Below are positions 41,636-49,471 of a stretch of DNA of 64,000 bases, piece after piece (the first letter of the stretch is position 1; each line of letters starts with the position of its first letter). Source of the DNA: Streptomyces sp. NBC_00663 (lineage in GTDB: Bacteria; Actinomycetota; Actinomycetes; Streptomycetales; Streptomycetaceae); NCBI RefSeq assembly GCF_036226885.1, contig NZ_CP109027.1, forward strand, positions 4,526,001 to 4,590,000, written 5' to 3'. The notes under the pieces are model-generated. The model searched no databases. It was given only the letters and a program-made list of their open reading frames with translations, and was not told the origin of the DNA. Made by a program: the position numbers and the translations under genes.

Positions 41636-42333
41636 CCACGCTCCTCGTCATCGCCAAGGAACCGGTGCCGGGCCGGGTGAAGACCCGGCTCACCCCGCCC
41701 TTCACGCCCGAGGAGGCGGCGGCCCTGGCGGAGGCGTCCCTCACGGACACCCTGCGCACGGTCGCGTCGACCCCGGCCACCCGCAGGCTGCTGGTCCTCG
41801 CCGGGGAGCCCGGCCCCTGGCTGCCGCCCGGCTTCGACGTCGCACGACAGTGCGCGGGCGGCCTCGACGAACGGCTCGCCGACGCCTTCGCCCACTGCAC
41901 CGGCCCGGCGCTGCTGATCGGCATGGACACTCCGCAGGTGACGCCGGAGCTGCTGACCGTGGACTTCGCGGACTGCGACGCGTACTTCGGCCCGGCCGAG
42001 GACGGGGGGTTCTGGGCACTGGGGCTCGCCGACCCCGATCCGGGACTGCTGCGGGGGGTGCCCATGTCGACGCCGGTGACGGGGGCGGTGCAGCGGGAGC
42101 GGCTGGTGGCGGCGGGGCTCCGGGTACGGGACCTGCCGCGGCTGCGGGACGTGGACACGGCGGCTGATGCGGAGGCGGTGGCGCGACTGGCGCCCGACGG
42201 CAGGTTCGCGGCGCGGCTGGCCCGGTATGCGGCACCGACACCGGGGAGCTCGTCGACGGACGCCCACCGCAACCCGCTCAGGGGCGCGGGGAACCGCGCG
42301 ACCAGCCCCCACCGACCCGCGGCCAACCGATGA
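41632..42333 (+). CDS. DUF2064 (TIGR04282-type) glycosyltransferase-like protein
   Basis: The product is 233 residues; GTG 41632 overlaps the upstream stop. Family signature LLVIAKEPVPGRVKTRLTPP near the start, then LLIGMDTPQVTPELL and AYFGPAEDGGFWALGL. The fold resembles nucleotidyl- or glycosyltransferases, and members are commonly found beside a family 2 glycosyltransferase, as here. Exact reaction unknown. The last 25 residues are Pro/Arg/His rich, probably a disordered extension; the next gene's ATG overlaps its stop. Confidence 0.85.
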   Translation: MTTLLVIAKEPVPGRVKTRLTPPFTPEEAAALAEASLTDTLRTVASTPATRRLLVLAGEPGPWLPPGFDVARQCAGGLDERLADAFAHCTGPALLIGMDTPQVTPELLTVDFADCDAYFGPAEDGGFWALGLADPDPGLLRGVPMSTPVTGAVQRERLVAAGLRVRDLPRLRDVDTAADAEAVARLAPDGRFAARLARYAAPTPGSSSTDAHRNPLRGAGNRATSPHRPAANR

Positions 42334-43076
42334 CCAGCCCACCCACCGCCCCTGCCTGGGCCACCGCCGACCCCTACACCACAGCCCTCCGCACCGGCCG
42401 CGGCCCGCTCTTCCTCCGCCGCACCGACGGCTGGCTCCTCCCCCTGGAAGTGGAACGCTGGTGCGCCCGGGCCGACGCGGTCGACCGCGTCGTCCTGGAC
42501 CACTGCGAGGGCACTGTCCTGGACGTCGGCTGCGGCCCGGGACGGCTGGTGGCCGAACTGGCCACCCGAGCCCTCCCCTCCCTGGGGATCGACGTCAGCG
42601 AGGCCGCCGTGGCCCACACCATCCGCCTCGGCGGCCAGGCCCTGCGCCGCTCGGTCTTCGAGCCGCTGCCCGGCGAGGGCCGCTGGGGCACCGTCCTGCT
42701 GATGGACGGCAACGTCGGCATCGGCGGCGATCCGCACGCCCTCCTCGACCGGACAGCCCAACTCCTCCGCCCCGGCGGTCTGTTGATCGCCGAGACGGCA
42801 CCCGTGGACATCGACGAACGCGTCCATGTCCACCTCACCGACGCCCGCACCACCACCGGCGCCCCCTTCCCCTGGGCGCGCCTCGGCACCCCGGCGCTGC
42901 TGCGGTACGCACGCGGCTGGCTGAGGGAAGATCAGTGGTCGGCCGACGGGCGCACCTTCGTCGCCCTGCGGACCCGCAGGGCCAGCAGCAGCGCCGAGCC
43001 GCCGAACAGCACGGCCGTGATCAGCAGCCAGCGCCCCAGGAAGCCGTCCGGCGACAGTCCGGTGGCGGACCGGTAG
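42330..43076 (+). CDS. Class I SAM-dependent methyltransferase
   Basis: The product is 248 residues, ATG 42330 overlapping the DUF2064 stop. The SAM-binding loop is VLDVGCGPGRLVAELA (residues ~64-79), the acidic motif II LGIDVSEAAVAH, and post-motif GTVLLMDGNVGIGG and LLRPGGLLIAE. Substrate unknown, but probably a product of the two upstream glycosyltransferase-type enzymes. The last ~48 codons (42932-43076) lie on the strand opposite the membrane-protein gene at 42932-43393; both frames appear used, or the true stop of one was lost. Confidence 0.82.
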   Translation: MTSPPTAPAWATADPYTTALRTGRGPLFLRRTDGWLLPLEVERWCARADAVDRVVLDHCEGTVLDVGCGPGRLVAELATRALPSLGIDVSEAAVAHTIRLGGQALRRSVFEPLPGEGRWGTVLLMDGNVGIGGDPHALLDRTAQLLRPGGLLIAETAPVDIDERVHVHLTDARTTTGAPFPWARLGTPALLRYARGWLREDQWSADGRTFVALRTRRASSSAEPPNSTAVISSQRPRKPSGDSPVADR

Positions 43077-43393
43077 CGCCGGTCCACCATCCCGCTGATC
43101 AGCGGGAACCACACGAGCAGCAGCAGGCAGGACAAGGCCGCCGGTACGCGCACGTACATCACCCACTCCCGGCGGCCGGCCGCCCCCAGCCCCCGCACGA
43201 GCGCCCGGTCCGCGACCGCGTACAGCGGCAGCAGCACCAGGTCGTGCAGCAGCGCCGCGCCCACCAGCCACAGCGCCACCCCGAACCAGTCGTCGGCGAG
43301 CAGCTGCACACCGGCGTAGGCGGCGAGCGCGAACGAGCAGGCGAGCAGAAGGAGTTGGAGGGGGCTTCCGACAACGATCCGCGGTCGGCGCAT
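42932..43393 (-). CDS. Multi-pass membrane protein partner of the molybdoenzyme
   Basis: The product is 153 residues. ATG 43393 overlaps the upstream gene's stop as ATGA, so they are coupled. Four hydrophobic helices (SPLQLLLLACSFALAAYAGV, WFGVALWLVGAALLHDLVLL, RVPAALSCLLLLVWFPLI, WLLITAVLFGGSALLLAL) alternate with basic loops. No haem- or metal-binding motif is clear. Position suggests it helps anchor or deliver electrons to the molybdopterin protein. It overlaps 145 bp of the convergent methyltransferase gene. Confidence 0.7.
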   Translation of the reverse strand: MRRPRIVVGSPLQLLLLACSFALAAYAGVQLLADDWFGVALWLVGAALLHDLVLLPLYAVADRALVRGLGAAGRREWVMYVRVPAALSCLLLLVWFPLISGMVDRRYRSATGLSPDGFLGRWLLITAVLFGGSALLLALRVRRATKVRPSADH

Positions 43394-44628
43394 CACAGGT
43401 CTCCGAAGGTCAGCCGGGCCACCCACTTGGTGTTCAGCACACCCGGTGCCGCGGGCACGATGACACGGGCCGGGTGGCCGTGGTCGGGGGACAGTTCCTC
43501 GCCGTTGACGTAGAGAGCGAGGAGGGAGCGCGGGTCGGCGACCTGGTTGGCGCGCAGGGCCGCGCGACGGAAGGCGCCGTGGCGCTGAAGCGACTCCACG
43601 AACACGTCCGGCGGATCATCGCGGTCGTAGCCCACCAAAGCCGCCAGGTCGCGCAGCCGCACCCCCCGCCACCACTGGTCCGAGGTCGACCAGCCCTCCA
43701 CGCAGGCGATGGGCAACGCGGCGCTGTGCAGCGGGAGTCGGAGAAGGTCGGCGCGGCTCAGCCGAACCGTTCCCGTACGTCCCGTCACGACGAGGCGCCA
43801 CGCCTGCGCACTGGTCTCGGCCGCGTCGATCCCGGCGTACGCGGCCGTCTTGTTGATCTGGAAGCCGTTCGGTCCGCTGCCGGGGTCACGGCCGTGCGGG
43901 GCCAGGAGGGCGGTACGCCGCAGCGGGCCGCCGAGGTTCTGCCCGACGGTCGTGACGAGGAGCAGCAGCGAGCCGCCCCCGACGAACCACAGCGCACCCC
44001 GCCGGGAGACGGTCGGCGCGGCGGGACGCGGGCTGACGAGGTCGCTGTCCGGTTCCGTCCTCAGGTGCCGCAAGGCCCGTAGCGCCGTGGGGAGTTTGAG
44101 CAGGGCGTGCGCGACGAAGGCGGCGAAGAAGACCCACGCGCCGTAGAAGTGCAGGGGGTAGAAGGAACCGGGGAAGACGTAGTCGAGCTGGACGTTGAGG
44201 ACGCCGGTCACGAACTCGAAGAGCCCGCCCCCGACCAGGAGCAGCAGCGAGATCCGCTCGGCCGCGTGGGCGAGGGAGCGGGCCGGCGGCAGGGTGAACA
44301 GCCGGGGCACGACCGACCACAGCTTGGCCAGCAGCACAGGGATGAGTGTGACGCCGAGTGTCACATGCACGCCCTGGTTCAGCCGGTACAGCCAGTGCGG
44401 GTCGGTCGGCCAGGAGAAGAGATAGAAACCGAGGAGGCCCTTGTCCGGGGTCTTGTCGTTCACCGGGGACAGGTCCGGGTTGTAGGCGGCGTACGAGAGC
44501 AGTCCCGTCACGAACAGCACGGTGATGCCGACGAGCAGGACGAGGCCCAGCACCGAGGTGAACCAGGGGCCGCGCAGGGGGCTGCGCCAGAAACCAGGGG
44601 TGGACGGAAGCCGCGGATCGTCTCGCAT
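43393..44628 (-). CDS. Membrane molybdopterin oxidoreductase (sulfite-oxidase fold with cytochrome-b-like anchor)
   Basis: The product is 411 residues from ATG 44628 (MRDDPRLPSTPGFWR). Residues 20-190 hold four or more membrane helices with His in HVTLG and HFYGAW and at HAERIS, like a cytochrome b561/NapC-type anchor. A TM or signal-like helix follows at 215-235 (RRGALWFVGGGSLLLLVT). Residues 250-411 carry the sulfite-oxidase molybdopterin fold with Cys ligand in LPIACVEGWSTSDQWWRGV and the closing HPARVIVPAAPGV. Likely an extracytoplasmic oxidoreductase; substrate unknown. Coupled to the next membrane gene. Confidence 0.8.
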   Translation of the reverse strand: MRDDPRLPSTPGFWRSPLRGPWFTSVLGLVLLVGITVLFVTGLLSYAAYNPDLSPVNDKTPDKGLLGFYLFSWPTDPHWLYRLNQGVHVTLGVTLIPVLLAKLWSVVPRLFTLPPARSLAHAAERISLLLLVGGGLFEFVTGVLNVQLDYVFPGSFYPLHFYGAWVFFAAFVAHALLKLPTALRALRHLRTEPDSDLVSPRPAAPTVSRRGALWFVGGGSLLLLVTTVGQNLGGPLRRTALLAPHGRDPGSGPNGFQINKTAAYAGIDAAETSAQAWRLVVTGRTGTVRLSRADLLRLPLHSAALPIACVEGWSTSDQWWRGVRLRDLAALVGYDRDDPPDVFVESLQRHGAFRRAALRANQVADPRSLLALYVNGEELSPDHGHPARVIVPAAPGVLNTKWVARLTFGDL

Positions 44629-44742
44629 GGGCCGACCGTAGGCCCGGACCACCCCAAGAAGGGGTGCGCGACCCATGACGAAACGCTGACGTCCGGCCTG
44701 GGAGACGCCTCACCGGCCGCCACCCGGCCTAGCGTTCCCGGC

Positions 44743-46071
44743 GTGACCCGTTCCCTCCGCCGTGATCTGTACGCCGCCGGGGCCGCGGCCCTGCTGGTGA
44801 CGGCCGCCGTCCTGGTCGGCCGCCCCCGCACCAGCACCCTGCTCGTCGGCTGGCCCCCGCTGCTCGCCTCCTGGGACCCGCACATCGGCCCCGGCACCCC
44901 GGCGGCCGTCCTCCTCGCGGCCGCGACCGTCGCCTACGGTCCCGCCCTCGCCGCCCGTCTGCGCTGGCGGGCCCTGCTGCCCCTGGCGTGGGCCACGGCC
45001 CTGGCGTGGATCCTGTCCCTCGCCCTGATCGACGGCTGGCACCGGGGCATCGCCCGCCGCCTGACCACCCGCTACGAGTATCTCCAGGTCATCGACCGCT
45101 TCGACGACATCCATGGCACCCTGCGCACCTTCACCGACCACATCCTCCTCACCTCCCCCGACCACTGGCCCGCCCACATCGCGGGCCACCCGCCCGCCGC
45201 CACCCTCACCTTCGTCCTCCTCGACCGGCTGGGGCTGCGGGGCGGCGGCTGGGCCGGGATGTTGTGCATCGTCGTCGGCGCGACGGCATGCGTGGCGGTA
45301 CTCGTCACGATCCGCGCCCTGGCCGACGAGACGCTCGCCCGCCGCGCGGCCCCCTTCCTGGTCCTGGCCCCGGCGGCGGTGTGGATGGGCACCTCGGCGG
45401 ACGCGTACTTCGCGGCGGTCGCGGCCTGGGCGGTGGCTCTGCTGGCGCTGGCGGTGACGCGGGGTTCGATGGGGTGCGCGGGCGCCTCCGGCCTCCTCTT
45501 CGGCCTGACCTGCTATCTCTCCTACGGCCTCACACTCGTCGCCCTGATCGCGGCGACGGTCCTCGCCCTCGGCCACCCCGGCATCCGGGCCCGGCCCGCT
45601 CTCCTCCTCCCCCTGCTCGCCGGACTGGCCGTCGTCCCGACCGTGTTCACGCTCGCCGGGTTCGACTGGTGGGAGGCGTACCGCCTGCTCGTCACCCGCT
45701 ACCGCCAGGGCGCGGGCGGTGTCCGCCCCTACGGCTACTGGGTGTGGGCCAACCTGGCCTGCACGGTCCTGATCACCGGCCTGGCGACGGCGGCGGGCCT
45801 GCGCCGGACCGGTGCGGTGCTGCTACGACGGGAGGGCGGCGCCCACTCCAAAACGGCGACGCGTCTCGCGCTCCTCGTGACCGCCGCCCTCGCCGCCCTG
45901 CTCATCGCCGACCTGTCCGGCATGAGCAAGGCGGAGACGGAACGCATCTGGCTGCCGTTCGCGGTGTGGCTGCTGCCGGCGTGCGCGTTCCTCACCCGGC
46001 CACGTGCGTGGCTGCTCGCGCAGGCGGTACTGGCCCTGCTCCTCAACCACCTGCTGCGCACCGGATGGTGA
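44743..46071 (+). CDS. Polytopic membrane protein, GT-C glycosyltransferase-like
   Basis: The product is 442 residues starting at GTG 44743. About ten to twelve hydrophobic helices span the protein. The first large loop contains DGWHRGIARRLTTRYEYLQ and, after helix three, SPDHWPAHIAGHPPAAT. A His/Pro-rich extracytoplasmic loop with acidic residues near its start is typical of GT-C enzymes that use polyprenyl-phosphate sugars. No firm family call. Divergent from the molybdoenzyme by 114 bp. A role in cell-surface glycan synthesis is inferred. Confidence 0.65.
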   Translation: MTRSLRRDLYAAGAAALLVTAAVLVGRPRTSTLLVGWPPLLASWDPHIGPGTPAAVLLAAATVAYGPALAARLRWRALLPLAWATALAWILSLALIDGWHRGIARRLTTRYEYLQVIDRFDDIHGTLRTFTDHILLTSPDHWPAHIAGHPPAATLTFVLLDRLGLRGGGWAGMLCIVVGATACVAVLVTIRALADETLARRAAPFLVLAPAAVWMGTSADAYFAAVAAWAVALLALAVTRGSMGCAGASGLLFGLTCYLSYGLTLVALIAATVLALGHPGIRARPALLLPLLAGLAVVPTVFTLAGFDWWEAYRLLVTRYRQGAGGVRPYGYWVWANLACTVLITGLATAAGLRRTGAVLLRREGGAHSKTATRLALLVTAALAALLIADLSGMSKAETERIWLPFAVWLLPACAFLTRPRAWLLAQAVLALLLNHLLRTGW

Positions 46072-46083
46072 CGGCGGGGCTGA

Positions 46084-47397
46084 TCAGTGGTCGGTCTCCA
46101 GGTGGAGCTTGAGGAGGTCCACGCCGTAGTCGTTGCCGTTGGGGGTGCGGATGATGGTGTGGATGTGCTGCTGGGTGGGGGTGCCGTTGGGGCCGCCCGA
46201 GCTGGTGTCGCCGTCCTCGTGGTAGGCGAGCGGGGACTCGGCGTCGTACTCGATCAGGACGACCGGGGAGTGCACGCGGTAGTAGAACGCGGAGTCGTCC
46301 TCGGACTCGCCGATCCAGTAGAAGTACGTGTCGTCGAGGTGCTTCTCGATGTCCCGCAGCCAGACCCGGGAGTGCCCCTCGTCGATGGTGCCGGTGTAGA
46401 CCTCGACGAGGTCCAGGAGCAGCTTCTGCTGCTTGCGGTTCAGGGCTGAGCCCTGGAGGCCCTTGTACGCCATGACCGCGTTGTCGTTGCCCGCGCCGGC
46501 GGTGAGGTTGGTGCCGGTCTTCGTCTCGGTGCCGGGGGCGGCGGTGGCGAGCTGGGTGTCGTCCAGGGCCCGCAGCAGCTTGAGTCCGGCGGCGGTCTCC
46601 TCCCGGAACAGGTGGTAGTCGACACCGTCGTACGTGATCTTCGTGGGCTCGGAGCCGCGGAAGGTCGGGGTGGCGACGACCTGGTCGCCGAGGACGAAGT
46701 AGTTGACGACGATGTGATGGCCCTCGAACTGGAAGCCCCAGGGGGCGGTCGCCGACGGGGTGCCCATGATCGTGAACCAGTAGGCGTCGAAGTTGAGCGC
46801 CTTGGTGGTGTCGCCGCCGGCCTCGCCGAGGTAGTGGTTGAGCTTGCGGATCTGGGTGGCGTTCTCCAGTCCGCGTGCGGACAGCGCCGCCTTCAGCAGC
46901 TTGATCGCCAGCTTGTACTGCTTGTCCGTCATATCGCGCAGGGCGAGACCGTCACGGTCGTTGGAGTCGACGTTCGTCCAGTCGAGCCACTGGTCGGCGT
47001 CGATGTCGAAGAGCGTGGCCGACTTCTGGTCGTCGGTGAGGGAGTTGACGAAGGCCGCGCCCGCCCGGACGACCGGGGTGGTGGAAACACCGGTGCGGTG
47101 GATCGCGTACAGGTCGTCGACGACCGTGCCGTCCGTGGTGACGCCGACGAAGTCGTCGTAGGCGATGGTCTGCCCGAAACCGCCCCCGCCTGCCGGCGGG
47201 CCGGACGGGGTGGCACTCGCCGTGGCGTCGGCCGCGGTGGCATCCGTCGTCTCGGCACCGGCCTGGGTGGCGGCGTAACCGCCCATGACGGCGACGGCGG
47301 AGACACCGCCGGCGAGGAGGGCCTTGTTCATGAACCAGCGGCGCGAGCGGTGCTGGGCGGGGGTGCGGGGCTTGTGTCCGTGCGATGAGTTGGCCAT
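46084..47397 (-). CDS. Exported DUF3500 family protein
   Basis: The product is 437 residues from ATG 47397. A twin-arginine-like leader (RSRRWFMNKALLAGGVSAVAVMG is the region, residues 15-40) is followed by a Thr/Ala-rich linker with SATPSGPPAGGGG. Residues 60-437 are the DUF3500 domain, with GFQFEGHHIVVNYFVLGDQV and late motifs WIGESEDDSAFYYRVHSPVV and HIHTIIRTPNGNDYGVDLL. Conserved His and Glu suggest metal binding, but function is unknown. It converges with the GT-C-like gene with 12 bp between stops. Confidence 0.85.
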   Translation of the reverse strand: MANSSHGHKPRTPAQHRSRRWFMNKALLAGGVSAVAVMGGYAATQAGAETTDATAADATASATPSGPPAGGGGFGQTIAYDDFVGVTTDGTVVDDLYAIHRTGVSTTPVVRAGAAFVNSLTDDQKSATLFDIDADQWLDWTNVDSNDRDGLALRDMTDKQYKLAIKLLKAALSARGLENATQIRKLNHYLGEAGGDTTKALNFDAYWFTIMGTPSATAPWGFQFEGHHIVVNYFVLGDQVVATPTFRGSEPTKITYDGVDYHLFREETAAGLKLLRALDDTQLATAAPGTETKTGTNLTAGAGNDNAVMAYKGLQGSALNRKQQKLLLDLVEVYTGTIDEGHSRVWLRDIEKHLDDTYFYWIGESEDDSAFYYRVHSPVVLIEYDAESPLAYHEDGDTSSGGPNGTPTQQHIHTIIRTPNGNDYGVDLLKLHLETDH

Positions 47398-47464
47398 GCC
47401 CGTGACGATTTCGTCGACACTTAAAGCCAACGTGGCAGGGACCTGTGGATCGCCTGGGAGTGGC

Positions 47465-47653
47465 TTACCTCAGCGAGTCCACGAACGCGGTGAAGGTGGC
47501 GGGGGTGACGCGGAGATGGCCTCGGGCCGGGTCCTTGGAGTCGCGGATGGCGATGTGGGTGGTCAGGGGGGCCACTTCCAGACACTCACCGCTGGTGCCG
47601 CTGTACGACGACTTACGCCACGGTGCTCCGGTCAGGTCCTGGTTGGTGCCCAT
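47465..47653 (-). CDS. DUF397 protein
   Basis: The product is 62 residues starting at ATG 47653. The family signature is intact: WRKSSYSGTSGECLEVAPL, IAIRDSKDPARGHLRVTP and FTAFVDSLR. In Streptomyces these small proteins accompany XRE/DUF5753 regulators and probably act with them as regulatory pairs. Its 5' end overlaps the 3' end of the regulator by 41 bp, so the two are cotranscribed and likely coupled. Confidence 0.92.
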   Translation of the reverse strand: MGTNQDLTGAPWRKSSYSGTSGECLEVAPLTTHIAIRDSKDPARGHLRVTPATFTAFVDSLR

Positions 47654-48464
47654 AGCGATCCTCCATGACGCGCCCGATCAGTTCCGCCGAGTCCTCCGGG
47701 GAGAGGGCGCAGGCTTGCAAGCGAGCGTAACCGACCGAACGCTCCCTGATCACTTGCGGATTGGCCGTCATATGGCCTTGGTCGTAGCCGTCGGCGTAGC
47801 AGAGGTCCGGGTCGCGATCGAAGCGCAGCAAAGTGAATGAGCCCATCAGCCCCGGGTGTTGCCCGATCGAGGACGGAAGCACCTGAATCTGCACCCAGGG
47901 GTTCTTCGCGAAGCCCACCAGGTACTCCAGTTGCCCTCGCATGACGGCTGGACCACCGACCTGCTGGTGCAGCACCGCCTCCGAGAGCACCACCCACAGC
48001 GGGGGCGGCGCTTCCCGGCTCAGAATGCGCTGCCGCTCAAGTCGGGCAGCCACCTGCTCGTCCACCTCGTCAGGGTGGCCCACGCTCAACAGCGCCCTCG
48101 CATATTCCTCTGTTTGCAACAGCCCGTAGACCACCTGGCACTGGAACGTGGAAATGTACGCCGCCTTCGCCTCCATCCCTGCGAACGGCTGGAACCAGCT
48201 CGGCAGTTGGCTCTGCAACACCAACCCCACCAGCCCCGAGAAGAACCCCTCCGTCCCCAGCGCCGCATCCACCCGCTCACTGAACTCCCGCGTCGGCACC
48301 TTCTGCGCGCACTCGATCTGGCCGACCAGCGACCCGGTGCAGAAGATGATCGACCCCAGCTCGCTCAAGGTCAGCCCCGCGCCCTCGCGTCGGCGGCGCA
48401 ACTCGTAGCCGTAGTAGTCCAGCGGGGAGGCGCAGGGATCAAGGTCTCGGCGGACGTGCGCCAC
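47613..48464 (-). CDS. XRE-type regulator with DUF5753 domain
   Basis: The product is 283 residues starting at GTG 48464. Residues 15-75 are the helix-turn-helix (YELRRRREGAGLTLSELGSI, then FCTGSLVGQIECAQKVPT). Residues 100-270 form DUF5753 with QPFAGMEAKAAYISTFQCQV, VYGLLQTEEYARALL and MRGQLEYLVGFAKNPWVQIQ. It pairs with the overlapping DUF397 gene in the manner of the many Streptomyces XRE/DUF397 modules, some of which affect development and antibiotic production. Target unknown. Confidence 0.92.
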   Translation of the reverse strand: MAHVRRDLDPCASPLDYYGYELRRRREGAGLTLSELGSIIFCTGSLVGQIECAQKVPTREFSERVDAALGTEGFFSGLVGLVLQSQLPSWFQPFAGMEAKAAYISTFQCQVVYGLLQTEEYARALLSVGHPDEVDEQVAARLERQRILSREAPPPLWVVLSEAVLHQQVGGPAVMRGQLEYLVGFAKNPWVQIQVLPSSIGQHPGLMGSFTLLRFDRDPDLCYADGYDQGHMTANPQVIRERSVGYARLQACALSPEDSAELIGRVMEDRYGHQPGPDRSTVA

Positions 48465-48756
48465 GGGCGGTCACCCCTCGTGTTCTCGACTCATAGCCGA
48501 GAGTAACCACCCAACTCCCCTCGGGTGACGGGAATCATGTAACCGGTCACACGCCGACCGTGGTCCCGGGGTGAAACCTCGCGGGCTTCTCGTGAAGGAT
48601 CGGAGTACCGGCCGGTTCGACAACTCCCGCTGATCATGGTCCGGTTACGATCAAGGTCGCTGCATGACGACGCGCGCAGGGCGGTCACGCCCGAGGTACT
48701 CCCCCACCACCTCCTGTGCAGCGAGTGAACCGAACATGCGCCAAGAAAGGCTCACC

Positions 48757-49299
48757 ATGCGCAAGCTGAAGCGCGCCACGTCCGCCGCGGTTGTCGTCGC
48801 CGCGCTCGCGGGCACCACGGCGATCGCGGTCGCGACCCCGGCCGCCGCCGCCGACTACAAGTGCACCACCAGCAAGAAGTCCGTCGACGACCCGTCGTAC
48901 TCGGGTCCGTGGGCCGACAACTGGGACTTCACGGTGAAGGTCTGCGCGAAGCGCTCGGGCTCCACCGTCTACAGCTACGCCAAGATCAGCTGGGACGGTC
49001 CGGCGTACGGCCAGGTCGACGACTCCACGATCTTCGACTCGGCCTACTTCAAGGTCCAGATCAAGAAGTCGCAGTCCGGCACGGACCCGGTGAAGACGTC
49101 GAAGAACTTCTACGGCATCGAGGCCAAGCTGGAGGACAGCACCTCCAACGGCAACTACAACAACTCGTACACCACGGGCACGATCAGCTACAAGATCGGC
49201 TCCAGCAAGGGTCTGGGCGACGGCGAGCTGCACCTCGACTGGGACAGCGACGGCGGCGGCGACCAGAGGCACCTGTTCAGCGCCTCGCCGGTGGTCTGA
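48757..49299 (+). CDS. Secreted protein of about 150 mature residues, unknown
   Basis: The product is 180 residues starting at ATG 48757 behind GAAAGG; ATG 48736 is less likely. The Sec signal ends near residue 29 (ATPAAAADYK). The mature protein is Ser/Thr/Tyr/Lys rich with two Cys (YKCTTSK, VKVCAKRS), alternating beta-strand patterns (DFTVKVCAKRSGSTVYSYAK) and an acidic DWDSDGGGDQRH end. No family recognised. A strong terminator follows at 49330-49365. Unlike its neighbours it has no obvious operon partner. Confidence 0.75.
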   Translation: MRKLKRATSAAVVVAALAGTTAIAVATPAAAADYKCTTSKKSVDDPSYSGPWADNWDFTVKVCAKRSGSTVYSYAKISWDGPAYGQVDDSTIFDSAYFKVQIKKSQSGTDPVKTSKNFYGIEAKLEDSTSNGNYNNSYTTGTISYKIGSSKGLGDGELHLDWDSDGGGDQRHLFSASPVV

Positions 49300-49329
49300 C
49301 CCGACCGACCAGACCGCCTGAACCACCCG

Positions 49330-49365
49330 CTGCCCGGTCCGTCGCCACAAAGACGGACCGGGCAG
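49330..49365 (+). terminator. Terminator after the secreted-protein gene
   Basis: CTGCCCGGTCCGTC (49330-49343) pairs perfectly with GACGGACCGGGCAG (49352-49365) across eight bases; GTTCGT follows. Confidence 0.75.
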
Positions 49366-49471
49366 TTCGTCGTTCCCGCGGCCTTGACCCGCGCTCTCCC
49401 GGGGCATACGTTCCCGTTTCGGAAAACGGTTACTACCTGAATTCCGCCCTCGAAGGAGAGGTCCCTTCACG

